From an uncultured Candidatus Melainabacteria bacterium (GTDB lineage: Bacteria > Cyanobacteriota > Vampirovibrionia > Gastranaerophilales > Gastranaerophilaceae): 12,419 bases of DNA. Where the stretch lies: assembly GCA_946186335.1 (NCBI GenBank), contig CAMHMW010000043.1:1-12419 (forward strand), in the 5' to 3' direction. This document shows, piece after piece, positions 1 to 7,071 of this stretch (position 1 is its first letter; every line of letters begins with the position of its first letter). Position numbers and translations under genes: made by a program. The notes below the pieces were generated by a model. That model saw nothing but the letters and a program-made list of their open reading frames with translations, was not told the DNA's origin and searched no databases.

Positions 1-118
1 GATAGTTGAAATTTTCAATCTTTTTCCTCTATTCAAAATCTCGGCTCAGTAATTACCTGATAAGATGTTAGCATGAAAAATATATTTTTTAAACATATAA
101 AAATTTTATCTTTTATTA

Positions 119-124
119 TATAAT
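119..124 (+). promoter_or_regulatory. Possible -10 box upstream of argS
   Basis: A perfect TATAAT hexamer lies 30 nt before the argS start codon in a very AT-rich stretch. No convincing -35 element is found at 16-18 bp spacing, and AT richness makes chance matches likely, so this is a weak call. The Shine-Dalgarno for argS is the AAGAGGA-like run just before the ATG. The first 118 bases contain no gene that I can support. Confidence 0.3.
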
Positions 125-154
125 TAATAAGCGAAAGATATTAAGAGGAAGAAA

Positions 155-1888
155 ATGTTAAGAGATTATTTTTTAAATAAAGTTGAAGAAGCAATTACAA
201 AAGCAATTACCGAACAAAAACTCGGACAGATGAGCGAATATTCAAAAGGGACACTTATTGTTGAAAAACCAAAAAATGCAGACTTCGGAGATTTCGCAAT
301 AAATGTATCTTCTCTTGCACGCTATGCCAAAATTGCACCCCCTGTTATTGCAAATACAATAGCCGAATTTATAGAAAAAGAAGATAACGAATATACGGTT
401 ATTGCAGGCTTTATAAACTTTAAAGCGGGTAAGACTTTATTATCTGACCTTGTTAACGAAATTATTATTAAGAATGAAAATTTCGGACGCCCCGAAAATA
501 TCGAAAAAGAAAAAATAATCTTAGAATACATCTCGGCAAACCCGACAGGACCTTTTCATATCGGACACGGCAGGTGGGCTGCCATGGGAAGTGCGCTGGC
601 TAACCTTTTAAAATTCTACGGTCACGAAGTTTATCAGGAATTTTACATAAACGATGCGGGTTCTCAAATTCAAAAACTCGGACGTTCACTTATAATCAGG
701 GTTAAGCAGGAACTGGGCGAAAATATTGACTTTCCGACAGATGAAGAAGAAAGAAAGAATTATTATCCGGGGGACTATCTGATTCCGGTTGCCAAGGCTT
801 TTTTGGAGAAAAATTCAGATATTAAATCAACCGCTGATGTTGATAAAATTGATTTGCAGGTATATTGCGATTTTGCAAAAGAATACGAAGAACAGGTACA
901 ACGTGATTTATTAGATAAACTGAAAGTTAAATTTGACAATTTTTATTCCGAACTTACCCTGCATAAATCGGGCAAAGTTGATGAATGTGTTGAAGAACTC
1001 AAAAAATCAGGCAAAATTTATGAACAGGAAGGTGCTGTATGGTTCAAATCTTCCGATTACGGTGATGAAAAAGACCGTGTAATCAAAAAAGCAGACGGTT
1101 CAAACACATATTTAACCGCTGATATTGCCTACCACGCAGGAAAATTAGAGCGTGGTTTTGACAGAATGATAGATATTTGGGGTGCCGACCACCACGGATA
1201 TGTTGCCAGAGTAAAAGCATCCTTAGAAGCACTCGGTTATGACCCCAATAAACTGGAAGTTCTGTTGGGACAACTTGTTAACCTCGTTATTGACGGAAAC
1301 GAAGTCCGTATGGGCAAACGTAAAAATATGGTTACACTGGAAGATTTGGTTGACGAAGTGGGTGTTGATGCGACAAGATTCTGGATGTCTATGAGAAATA
1401 TTGATACAACTCTTGATTTTGATATTGAACTTGCTAAAAAATCAACTGATGAAAACCCCGTATTTTACGTTCAGTACGCACACGCAAGGGCTTGTTCAAT
1501 AATCAGAAATGCAACAGGCGAAAAAACTGATACTCAAACAGGCAAGATTATTCCGCCTGCAATTACTCAAAACGAATTTGATAACCTTATCAAAAACTTT
1601 GATAAAAACTTAATCAGTCTGACATTGACAGAAGCAAGAAAATTGATTTTAAAACTCGAAGAATTTAAGCACCTGATTATAACCTCAGCCCGTGACAGAC
1701 AGGTTTATACAATTTGCCGTTATGTTCAGGAATTGGCTGCGGAATTTCATTCGTTTTATAATTCCACAAGGGTTATTACAGATGATAAAAACTTAACCTG
1801 TGCAAGACTTGCTCTTGTCTATGCGTTCAAAACCGTTTTGGCAAACGCATTAAATATCCTTGCCGTAACCGCTCCTGAGCGTATGTAA
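155..1888 (+). CDS. argS: Arginyl-tRNA synthetase (class I)
   Basis: ArgRS charges tRNA-Arg with arginine using ATP, in the cytoplasm. The 577-residue length is normal for bacterial ArgRS. The N-terminal Add1 tRNA-binding domain covers about residues 1-110 (conserved NADFGDFAIN near 41-50). The Rossmann catalytic core follows, with SANPTGPFHIGHGR at about 127-140 holding the class I HIGH signature (135-138). The second signature is the degenerate form common in ArgRS, RMGKRKNMVTL at about 385-395, rather than KMSKS. The DALR-type anticodon-binding domain begins around FYVQYAHARACSI (437-449) and runs to the C-terminus. The start has an AAGAGGA Shine-Dalgarno at suitable spacing and gives the expected N-terminus. 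The gene is transcribed alone in view, convergent with the ribosomal operon, and ends just before a strong hairpin terminator. Identification is secure. Confidence 0.98.
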   Translation: MLRDYFLNKVEEAITKAITEQKLGQMSEYSKGTLIVEKPKNADFGDFAINVSSLARYAKIAPPVIANTIAEFIEKEDNEYTVIAGFINFKAGKTLLSDLVNEIIIKNENFGRPENIEKEKIILEYISANPTGPFHIGHGRWAAMGSALANLLKFYGHEVYQEFYINDAGSQIQKLGRSLIIRVKQELGENIDFPTDEEERKNYYPGDYLIPVAKAFLEKNSDIKSTADVDKIDLQVYCDFAKEYEEQVQRDLLDKLKVKFDNFYSELTLHKSGKVDECVEELKKSGKIYEQEGAVWFKSSDYGDEKDRVIKKADGSNTYLTADIAYHAGKLERGFDRMIDIWGADHHGYVARVKASLEALGYDPNKLEVLLGQLVNLVIDGNEVRMGKRKNMVTLEDLVDEVGVDATRFWMSMRNIDTTLDFDIELAKKSTDENPVFYVQYAHARACSIIRNATGEKTDTQTGKIIPPAITQNEFDNLIKNFDKNLISLTLTEARKLILKLEEFKHLIITSARDRQVYTICRYVQELAAEFHSFYNSTRVITDDKNLTCARLALVYAFKTVLANALNILAVTAPERM

Positions 1889-1939
1889 AGTCATTCTGAT
1901 GGCGAAAGCCGTAAAATTGCAAGGTTTTAACATAGAAAC

Positions 1940-1971
1940 AAAAGAACCGACCGGATGGTCGGTTCTTTTTT
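1940..1971. terminator. Bidirectional intrinsic terminator between argS and rpsI
   Basis: A 13-bp perfect stem (1940-1952 with 1957-1969, AAAAGAACCGACC) has a GGAT tetraloop and is followed on the plus strand by a T run (1966-1971). On the minus strand the same hairpin is followed by TTCTTTTG, so it can also stop transcripts arriving from rpsI. It lies between two convergent genes, 51 nt after the argS stop and 20 nt past the rpsI stop. Confidence 0.92.
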
Positions 1972-1991
1972 GCAACTTTTTGGTATAAAGA

Positions 1992-2390
1992 TTAACGTTT
2001 TGAGAACTGGAATCTTTTACGTGCTCTTTTTCTACCGTATTTTTTACGTTCTTTAACACGCGGGTCACGGGTTAACAGACCTTCAAGTTTCAGAACATTT
2101 TTAAATTCTTCGTTTGATTTAACCAATGCTCTTGAAATACCGTGTCTGATAGCACCGCATTGTGATACAACACCACCGCCGACTGCTTTAACTCTTACAT
2201 CAAATCTGTCTTGTGTTTCGGTTAAAACAAGGGGTCTGTAAACCAACATTTCAATTGCGGGTCTGTTTCCGATGTAATCGGTGAGTTTTTTACCGTTAAC
2301 GAAAATTCTTCCGCTGCCTTTTACCAATTTTACAACAGCAATAGAGGTTTTTCTTCTGCCTGTAGCCATTATAATTTCTTTATCTGCCAT
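1992..2390 (-). CDS. rpsI: 30S ribosomal protein S9
   Basis: S9 is a 16S rRNA-binding protein of the small-subunit head whose C-terminal tail reaches the P-site tRNA. The family core GRRKTSIAVVKL starts at about residue 11, and the protein ends in the diagnostic basic tail KRFQFSKR. Length is 132 residues. I keep the first Met because a perfect AAGGAGGT Shine-Dalgarno (2397-2404) sits 6 nt before it, whereas the internal Met8 has none. The start codon overlaps the rplM stop by one base (TAATG), so the two are translationally coupled. It is the last gene of the minus-strand operon and abuts the shared terminator. Confidence 0.98.
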   Translation of the reverse strand: MADKEIIMATGRRKTSIAVVKLVKGSGRIFVNGKKLTDYIGNRPAIEMLVYRPLVLTETQDRFDVRVKAVGGGVVSQCGAIRHGISRALVKSNEEFKNVLKLEGLLTRDPRVKERKKYGRKRARKRFQFSKR

Positions 2391-2827
2391 TATTTAACCT
2401 CCTTGTCTAACACGATTGGTTTTTGTGCAGCATGAGGATGTTCTGCTCCTGCATATACTTTCAGTTTGTTGAACTGTTCTGCACCCAACGTATTGTGTTG
2501 TAACATTCCGCGAACTGCATGTTCAATAACAATTCTCGGATCTTTTTCCATTAATTCTTTGAAACTTGCACTCTTTAACCCACCCGGATAACCTGTGTGG
2601 TGAAGATATATTTTATCAGTTTCTTTCTTACCTGTAACTTTCACTTTCGCAGCGTTGATAACGATTACAAAATCGCCTGTATCAACGTTCGGAGTGTATT
2701 CAGGTTTGTTCTTTCCTCTTAAAATATTTGCAACACGTACTGCAAGACGACCTAATGTTTCGCCATCAGCATCTATTACGTACCATTTTCTTTCTACTTC
2801 AAGAGGTTTTGCTGAATATGTTTTCAT
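2390..2827 (-). CDS. rplM: 50S ribosomal protein L13
   Basis: L13 is an early-assembling large-subunit protein that binds 23S rRNA. The N-terminus MKTYSAKPLEVERKWYVIDA matches the family closely, followed by the conserved GETLGRLAVRVANILRGK and the HHTGYPGG motif. Length is 145 residues, against about 142 usual. A start five codons upstream (2842) is possible, but it would have no ribosome-binding site. The GGAG at 2837-2840 is correctly spaced (9 nt) for the chosen ATG and would lie inside the longer version. The gene sits between truA and rpsI, and the rplM-rpsI pairing is nearly universal in bacteria. Confidence 0.96.
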   Translation of the reverse strand: MKTYSAKPLEVERKWYVIDADGETLGRLAVRVANILRGKNKPEYTPNVDTGDFVIVINAAKVKVTGKKETDKIYLHHTGYPGGLKSASFKELMEKDPRIVIEHAVRGMLQHNTLGAEQFNKLKVYAGAEHPHAAQKPIVLDKEVK

Positions 2828-2855
2828 ATTGCATTTCTCCATTTATTGTGTTCTT

Positions 2856-3629
2856 TTAATATTCTACTTTCATTAAAGTCAGCCCGTACGGACTAACAGT
2901 TGCACCCGCCTTTGAGCGGTTTTTGGCATCCAAAACATCTTTCATGTGTTCAGGTGCCAAATTGTGTCCTTCTATTTCGAGAAGGGTTCCGACAATGGTT
3001 CTCACCATATTGTAAAGGAATCTGTTTCCTGCAATATCAATGATAACCCTGTCACCGACCTTCGAAACTTTCGTTTCATATATAGTGCAAATTTTGCTCG
3101 GGTTTAGCGTTCCGGAACTCTTGAAAGAAGAAAAATCATATTCTCCGAGCAAATAATTAAGAGATTTTTGCATCCGCTCAACATCTGTCGGATATTTCAC
3201 CCTCATCAAATCACCGTCAAATGCGTTTTTTATCTTTCTGTTTATAAACTCAAAACGATAATAGCGCTTTTTCGCCGATTTCTGAGCATGAAATCTGTCA
3301 TCAACTTTTCTTAAATCGGTAACGGATATATCATCAGGGAGAATTTCATTTACGGAATAGAGAAACTTTGAAGCAACAATCGTTTCATCTGTGTCAAAAT
3401 GAATTACCTGACCGAGTGAGTTAACACCCTTATCCGTCCGTCCGGAAAAAATTGCCTTTATTGGCCGGTTTGTATATTTGGCATTACTGCCTGTTTTTAT
3501 CAACGTACAAAGTGCTTTTTCCAGTTCACCCTGTATAGTCGGTTCCGGTATTTGTTTCCCGCCTTCAAATTGTATCTGGCTGCCGGAATACCCTTTACCC
3601 CTATACTGAACCGTCAAAGCGTATCGCAT
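2856..3629 (-). CDS. truA: tRNA pseudouridine(38-40) synthase TruA
   Basis: TruA converts uridines 38-40 in the anticodon arm of many tRNAs to pseudouridine. The catalytic motif FSGRTDKGVNSLGQVIHF is present at about residues 61-78, with the nucleophilic Asp at 66. The usual GVHA reads GVNS here, a mild departure. Later conserved blocks include HAQKSAKKRYYRFEF, the F..FK.SG segment (SSFKSSG) and NRFLYNMVRTIVGTLLEIE near the C-terminus. Length is 257 residues, normal for the family. The start lies only 6 nt past the rplQ stop, with only weak Shine-Dalgarno character, so coupling to rplQ translation is likely. Its position between rplQ and rplM, without ecfA/ecfT genes, follows the cyanobacterial rather than the Bacillus order. 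Confidence 0.97.
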   Translation of the reverse strand: MRYALTVQYRGKGYSGSQIQFEGGKQIPEPTIQGELEKALCTLIKTGSNAKYTNRPIKAIFSGRTDKGVNSLGQVIHFDTDETIVASKFLYSVNEILPDDISVTDLRKVDDRFHAQKSAKKRYYRFEFINRKIKNAFDGDLMRVKYPTDVERMQKSLNYLLGEYDFSSFKSSGTLNPSKICTIYETKVSKVGDRVIIDIAGNRFLYNMVRTIVGTLLEIEGHNLAPEHMKDVLDAKNRSKAGATVSPYGLTLMKVEY

Positions 3630-3635
3630 CTTCTG

Positions 3636-4064
3636 TTACACCAATTGAATCAGTGCCATTTCAGAAGCGTCACCACGTCTTGGCGGCAGGTGGTAAATTC
3701 TTGTATATCCGCCTTTTTTGTCGGAATATTGCTTTCCGATAACTACAAACAATTTTCTTAAAACTGTCTGTGAAGTTAATTTTTTGTCTTTCTGAGGAGC
3801 TTCAAACACTTCGCCTGTTTTTGCATCCATATATTTACCTGTTTCTTTGTTGTAAATATATCTTGCTGCCTGACGAATTGAGTGAAGATCACCTTTTTTA
3901 GCCAAAGTGATAATCTTTTCGGCATAAGGTTTCAATGCTTTCGCACGAGCCAATGTCGTTGTGATTTCACCGTGCATAAAAAGTTCAGTAGCTAAAGAAC
4001 GCAGCAAAGCCTTTCTTTGGTCTTGTGCTTTTCCCAGCGTATGTTTTTTAGTTTGGTGTCTCAT
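3636..4064 (-). CDS. rplQ: 50S ribosomal protein L17, with an internal insertion
   Basis: L17 is a large-subunit protein near the exit tunnel. The N-terminus has the family pattern of basic residues with QRKALLRSLATELFMHGEITTTLARAK, and the C-terminus has GGYTRIYHLPPRRGDASEMALIQLV. Both ends are classic L17. Length is 142 residues, longer than the usual 116-127. The excess is in the middle, about residues 72-96, a hydrophilic stretch rich in Lys, Glu and Asp that replaces the short segment normally joining the AAxYI helix to the LxKLF helix. AAAGGAT before the ATG is a reasonable Shine-Dalgarno. It follows rpoA, as in nearly all bacteria. Confidence 0.97.
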   Translation of the reverse strand: MRHQTKKHTLGKAQDQRKALLRSLATELFMHGEITTTLARAKALKPYAEKIITLAKKGDLHSIRQAARYIYNKETGKYMDAKTGEVFEAPQKDKKLTSQTVLRKLFVVIGKQYSDKKGGYTRIYHLPPRRGDASEMALIQLV

Positions 4065-4108
4065 TTTTTTATCCTTTTCTTAATTAATATTTATATTCCT
4101 TAGTGAAA

Positions 4109-5077
4109 TTATCCGATCATATCTTCTTCAACCGGACTCGGCGCCAAGTCTAAACCGAAGTGGTGCAATCTTTCGATTACTTCGTCGGAAGATTTTTTAC
4201 CGAAGTTTTTGATATTTAACAAATCATGTTCTGATTTTTTCAACAATTCAGCCATTGAATTGATACTTGCTCTTTTTAAGCAGTTGTAAGCACGAACTGA
4301 AAGTTCAAGTTCTTCAATGGTCATTGTCGGTTGTTCTTCAACCTCATCAACAGATTCTTCTATCTGAACAGAAGGAGCGATTGCGGGTTGACCTGTTATT
4401 GATGCAATCTGCATAAAGTGTTCAATCAACAAATTAGAAGCCTGACTTAATGCGTTTTGAACATCAACCGAACCGTTTGACCAGATTTCAAGAGTTAATT
4501 TATCATAGTCTAACGCATCCCCTACACGTGCGCTTTCAACATTGTAACTTACACGTTTGATAGGCATAAATGTTGCATCAATCGGTAACATATCGATAGC
4601 AGCATCTTTTGCATCACGGGGAACATCGTTTGCTACATAACCCTTGCCTGTGTCAACGATAATATCTGCATGGAATGAACCGCCATCAGCAACCGTACAA
4701 ATTAACCAGTCGGGGTTAACAACTTTAACTCCTGCCGGAAGCTGAATATCGCTTGCCAATACCGGACCCGGTTTGTAAACGTCTAATCTCAAGTGCTGAG
4801 ATTCTTTTGAATCAGTTTTAACAACCAACCCTTTTAAATTCAGCATAACATCGATTACGTCTTCCTGAACACCGGGAATTGCCGTATATTCGTGAGTAAT
4901 ACCTTCGATTCTTGCACTTGTAACCGCTGTTCCTTCAAGACTTGATAATAATACACGTCTTAATGAGTTACCGATTGTAGTTCCGAATCCTCTTTCCAAT
5001 GGTTCAATTACGAATTTACCGTATTGTGAACCGTCAGAACTTGTTGCTGTATTAACACATTTAATTTTTAATTCCAT
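4109..5077 (-). CDS. rpoA: RNA polymerase alpha subunit
   Basis: The alpha subunit dimerises to nucleate RNA polymerase assembly, and its C-terminal domain contacts UP elements and activators. The N-terminal domain covers about residues 1-230 and includes ERGFGTTIGNSLRRVLLSSL (28-47), the assembly helix region, and VDTGKGYVAND. An acidic linker (about 238-250, rich in Glu and Asp) leads to the C-terminal domain at about 252-312. There VRAYNCLKR carries the conserved Arg (262, equivalent to E. coli R265), followed by the NFGKKSSDEV helix-hairpin-helix. Length is 322 residues, normal. AGGAG lies 9 nt before the start. The spacer from rpsD (86 nt) carries a nested hairpin described separately. 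Confidence 0.98.
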   Translation of the reverse strand: MELKIKCVNTATSSDGSQYGKFVIEPLERGFGTTIGNSLRRVLLSSLEGTAVTSARIEGITHEYTAIPGVQEDVIDVMLNLKGLVVKTDSKESQHLRLDVYKPGPVLASDIQLPAGVKVVNPDWLICTVADGGSFHADIIVDTGKGYVANDVPRDAKDAAIDMLPIDATFMPIKRVSYNVESARVGDALDYDKLTLEIWSNGSVDVQNALSQASNLLIEHFMQIASITGQPAIAPSVQIEESVDEVEEQPTMTIEELELSVRAYNCLKRASINSMAELLKKSEHDLLNIKNFGKKSSDEVIERLHHFGLDLAPSPVEEDMIG

Positions 5078-5118
5078 TATTTTTTTCTCCTAGTTATTGT
5101 GAACGAATTAATTTGAAT

Positions 5119-5158
5119 ACAAGATACAAAAAGGGGAATTACCCTTTACTCATCTTGT
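5119..5158 (-). promoter_or_regulatory. Nested hairpin in the rpsD-rpoA spacer
   Basis: In the transcript an outer 7-bp stem (ACAAGAT with ATCTTGT, 5152-5158 with 5119-5125) encloses a 4x4 internal loop and an inner 6-bp stem (AAAGGG with CCCTTT) with a 6-nt loop. A short U run follows the inner stem. It starts 5 nt after the rpsD stop. It could be a weak attenuator, an RNA-processing or stabilising element, or a protein-binding site that tunes rpoA relative to rpsD. The pairing is visible directly; the function is inference. Confidence 0.5.
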
Positions 5159-5163
5159 TCTCA

Positions 5164-5766
5164 CTACTTAGAGTAGTACTCAATTACAAGTTGTTCCTTA
5201 AGTTCAGGATCTAATTCTTCTCTTTCAGGAATTCTGTCAAATGTAATTTTTAATGCTTCTTTGTCGATTGTCATCCAAGCCGGAGCACAAGCCATATCTA
5301 TCATACCGATAACATTGTTCAGATATGTTGAACTTTTTGATTTAACGGTAATAACATCGCCTGCTTTAACTAAATATGACGGAATATCGACTTTTTTGCC
5401 GTTAACAAGAACGTGACCGTGGTTAACGATTTGTCTTGTTTGTTTTCTTGTTATACCAAAGCCTGCTCTGAACAGGATGTTATCAAGTCTTGATTCCAAT
5501 AACTGTAAAAGAATAGTACCTGTAACGCCTTTTCTTCTTGCAGCTTCGTTATAGTATCTTACGAATTGTTTTTCGGATACCAGATATGTAAATCTGATTT
5601 TCTGTTTTTCAGCAAGGTGAAGTGCATATTCCGAAAGTTTCTTTCTGACAGCACCGTGCTGACCTGAAGCTGATTGTCTCATAGAAGTTGTTAACTTTCT
5701 GTTTGACAAATCTTTTACTTTTTTATTTCTGAATAATTTGTTGGTTGGTCCTGTATATCTTGACAT
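5164..5766 (-). CDS. rpsD: 30S ribosomal protein S4
   Basis: S4 initiates 30S assembly by binding the 5' domain of 16S rRNA, and in several bacteria it represses its own operon. The family N-terminus MSRYTGPTNKLFR is followed by the SGQHGAVRKKLSEYALHLAEKQK block. The S4 RNA-binding domain holds LESRLDNILFRAGF, TRKQTRQIVNHGHVLVNGKKV and PSYLVKAGDVI. The zinc-binding cysteines of some S4 proteins are absent (the C-minus type). Length is 200 residues. The reading frame stays open 26 codons further upstream (to 5844). I reject that longer start because AAGGAG at 5775-5780 lies 8 nt before this ATG and MSRYTGP is the normal S4 beginning. The long structured leader upstream is a candidate autoregulatory site. 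Confidence 0.97.
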   Translation of the reverse strand: MSRYTGPTNKLFRNKKVKDLSNRKLTTSMRQSASGQHGAVRKKLSEYALHLAEKQKIRFTYLVSEKQFVRYYNEAARRKGVTGTILLQLLESRLDNILFRAGFGITRKQTRQIVNHGHVLVNGKKVDIPSYLVKAGDVITVKSKSSTYLNNVIGMIDMACAPAWMTIDKEALKITFDRIPEREELDPELKEQLVIEYYSK

Positions 5767-5920
5767 TTTATTTTCTCCTTTTCTTTCTGCGGGGCATCTA
5801 TGGTTTGAGGATGGACTAAATCCGCAAGCCCCCGCTATTTTCACAGTTTGATGAGTGCGTTAAGTTCATTCAGATTAATATAAAGAACTTATCCTGCTTA
5901 TCACACTTTACTGCTATTTG
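5767..5920 (-). promoter_or_regulatory. Structured rpsD leader, candidate S4 autoregulatory RNA
   Basis: This 154-nt spacer inside the operon is far longer than most neighbouring gaps. Two inverted repeats are visible: a 7-bp pair (TAAGTTC with GAACTTA, 5885-5891 and 5861-5867), and a GC-rich pair of GCGGGG (5830-5835) with CCCCGC (5789-5794), extendable to 7 bp with one bulged base. The second closes 8 nt upstream of the rpsD Shine-Dalgarno, a place from which ligand binding could control initiation. S4-dependent leaders are known for B. subtilis rpsD and the E. coli alpha operon. I cannot show that this leader shares that fold. Confidence 0.45.
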
Positions 5921-6307
5921 TTATACTCTGCGTTTCTTCGGCGGACGGCAGCCGTTGTGCGGAATAGGAGTTACGTCTTTAATAAGAGTAATTTCCAAAC
6001 CAGCAGCCTGAATTGCTCTGATAGCTGTTTCTCTGCCTGAACCCGGTCCTTTGATATGAACTTCTACTTTTTTCATACCTTGGTCAATTGATTTTTTAGC
6101 AACCATTTCAGCCGCAGACTGGGCTGCAAACGGAGTACCTTTTCTTGCACCTTTAAACCCTGAAGCACCTGCTGTTGCCCAAGCAATAGCATTACCCTGA
6201 GTATCGGTGGAAGTTACAATTGTATTGTTGAATGTTGACTGAATATGTACAACACCCTGCAATACATTCTTCTTTTCCTTTTTCTTTGTTTTTGTTGGTC
6301 TTGCCAT
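5921..6307 (-). CDS. rpsK: 30S ribosomal protein S11
   Basis: S11 lies on the platform of the small subunit, near the mRNA exit. After a basic N-terminal tail, the family sequence is nearly textbook: GVVHIQSTFNNTIVT, GFKGARKGTPFAAQ, KGPGSGRETAIRAI, and the invariant end TPIPHNGCRPPKKRRV. Length is 128 residues, as expected. AAAGGA precedes the ATG. The sequence just upstream of this gene is almost identical over 31 bp to that upstream of rpmJ, described separately as a repeat. It is followed by the unusual structured rpsD leader. Confidence 0.98.
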   Translation of the reverse strand: MARPTKTKKKEKKNVLQGVVHIQSTFNNTIVTSTDTQGNAIAWATAGASGFKGARKGTPFAAQSAAEMVAKKSIDQGMKKVEVHIKGPGSGRETAIRAIQAAGLEITLIKDVTPIPHNGCRPPKKRRV

Positions 6308-6335
6308 TTTGTTTTTCCTTTATGTTTTTTACTGT
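6305..6335 (-). repeat. Duplicated ribosome-binding spacer, copy A (rpsK start)
   Basis: The 31 bp covering the rpsK start codon and its leader match 7069-7099 (the rpmJ start and leader) at 29 of 31 positions, with the two mismatches adjacent to the TTTTACTGT segment. The shared part includes the AAAGGA ribosome-binding site. The genes themselves are unrelated, so the similarity stops at the ATG. Confidence 0.8.
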
Positions 6336-6360
6336 TATTTTAAAGTTTTATAGACTTATC

Positions 6361-6726
6361 CTACTTCTTCTTAGCAACCGGTCCGGTTTTCTTACCGCGA
6401 AGGGTTCTTGCATTGGTTTTTGTTCTCTGTCCTCTGCAAGGAAGTTTACGTTTGTGGCGTAATCCTCTGTATGAACCGATTTCCTGAAGACGTTTGATAT
6501 TCATTGTAATTTCACGTCTTAAATCACCTTCAATGTGATAATTTGATAATTCATTACGTAATAATTTAATATCTTCATCCGTTAAATCGTCTGTTCTTAA
6601 ATCAGGTGAAATACCTGTTGCAGCTAAGATTTTCTTAGCTCTTGTCGGTCCTATGCCGAAAATGTAAGTTAATGCAACTTCCATTCTTTTGTTACGAGGC
6701 AGGTCTACCCCTACTAATCTTGCCAT
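6361..6726 (-). CDS. rpsM: 30S ribosomal protein S13
   Basis: S13 sits in the small-subunit head and forms bridges to the large subunit and contacts with P-site tRNA. It begins MARLVGVDLPRNKRMEVALT, followed by the helix-turn motif YIFGIGPTRAKKIL and, near the C-terminus, GSYRGLRHKRKLPCRGQRTK with a lysine-rich tail. Length is 121 residues, standard for the family. AAGGAG lies 8 nt before the ATG. Its upstream gap to rpmJ (231 bp) is the longest in the operon and contains a leader hairpin and a GC-rich repeat element. In E. coli the rpsM leader is the S4 repression target. Confidence 0.98.
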   Translation of the reverse strand: MARLVGVDLPRNKRMEVALTYIFGIGPTRAKKILAATGISPDLRTDDLTDEDIKLLRNELSNYHIEGDLRREITMNIKRLQEIGSYRGLRHKRKLPCRGQRTKTNARTLRGKKTGPVAKKK

Positions 6727-6769
6727 TGTGTTTTCTCCTTTTCTTGGCTTACGTTGTTAGATTTTTTTT

Positions 6770-6803
6770 GGTAAGAGGCATAAATACTTCCTCTCCATTT
6801 ACC
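6770..6803 (-). promoter_or_regulatory. Hairpin in the rpsM leader
   Basis: In the transcript GGTAA (6799-6803) and GAGG (6790-6793) pair with CCTC (6775-6778) and TTACC (6770-6774), giving a 9-bp interrupted stem with a bulge on the 5' side and an 11- to 12-nt AU-rich loop. It lies about 45-80 nt upstream of the rpsM ATG. The position resembles the E. coli alpha-operon S4 target, but I cannot confirm a pseudoknot by eye. Confidence 0.4.
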
Positions 6804-6845
6804 GATTATTTTTATCCCCGTAAATTCAGGATATTACGACTGTTT

Positions 6846-6960
6846 TAATTTTTGTTGTGCTCAGTTTTGTTGTTCACTTCGCTTCGCTGACGTTCACTTA
6901 AAACTTCGCACCCTGCGGGACTGCGTTCGCTATCGCTCACTTCGCCCTACACAAAAATTA
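6846..6960 (-). repeat. GC-rich element bounded by 10-bp inverted repeats
   Basis: Perfect 10-bp arms, TAATTTTTGT (6846-6855) and ACAAAAATTA (6951-6960), enclose about 95 bp that is much richer in GC than its surroundings. The interior holds four CTTCGC copies plus TTCGC and ATCGC variants, an exact GTTCACTT direct repeat (6872-6879 and 6892-6899), an exact CACTTCGC repeat (6875-6882 and 6938-6945), and a CCCTGCGGG mini-hairpin near the centre. The distal arm supplies the rpmJ stop codon (6958-6960). It has no open frame of note. It looks like a dispersed intergenic repeat or small non-autonomous element rather than ordinary spacer. Confidence 0.6.
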
Positions 6961-7071
6961 ACCTTGTCTTTGTTTGTGTTTCGGGTTTTCGCAAATGACG
7001 GCAATTCTGCCTTTTCTTTTGATACATTTGCATTTGTCACACATTTTCTTTACTGATGATCTTACTTTCAT
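6958..7071 (-). CDS. rpmJ: 50S ribosomal protein L36
   Basis: This 37-residue gene encodes the smallest large-subunit protein. The translation opens MKVRSSVKKMCDKCKCIKRK and continues through GRIAVICENPKHKQRQG, which is the family sequence end to end. It keeps the zinc-ribbon ligands (Cys11, Cys14, Cys27 and His32), so this is the zinc-binding form. AAAGGA precedes the ATG by 9 nt, within a leader shared almost exactly with rpsK. It sits between infA and rpsM, the standard order. Its TAA stop is formed by the first three bases of the inverted-repeat arm of the element downstream. Confidence 0.97.
   Translation of the reverse strand: MKVRSSVKKMCDKCKCIKRKGRIAVICENPKHKQRQG

Noticed and set aside
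1..30. A possible 5' end of a divergent minus-strand gene (TTG at 16-18 behind an AGAGGA-like site at 25-30)
   Set aside because: Only six codons are visible, the start would be TTG and the promoter is unclear, so it cannot be supported.
2828..2842. A start for L13 five codons upstream
   Set aside because: It would have no ribosome-binding site, while GGAG inside it is well placed for the downstream ATG that gives the family N-terminus.
5767..5844. A 26-codon N-terminal extension of S4
   Set aside because: It has no family similarity, and a strong AAGGAG is correctly spaced for the internal ATG. The region reads better as a structured leader.
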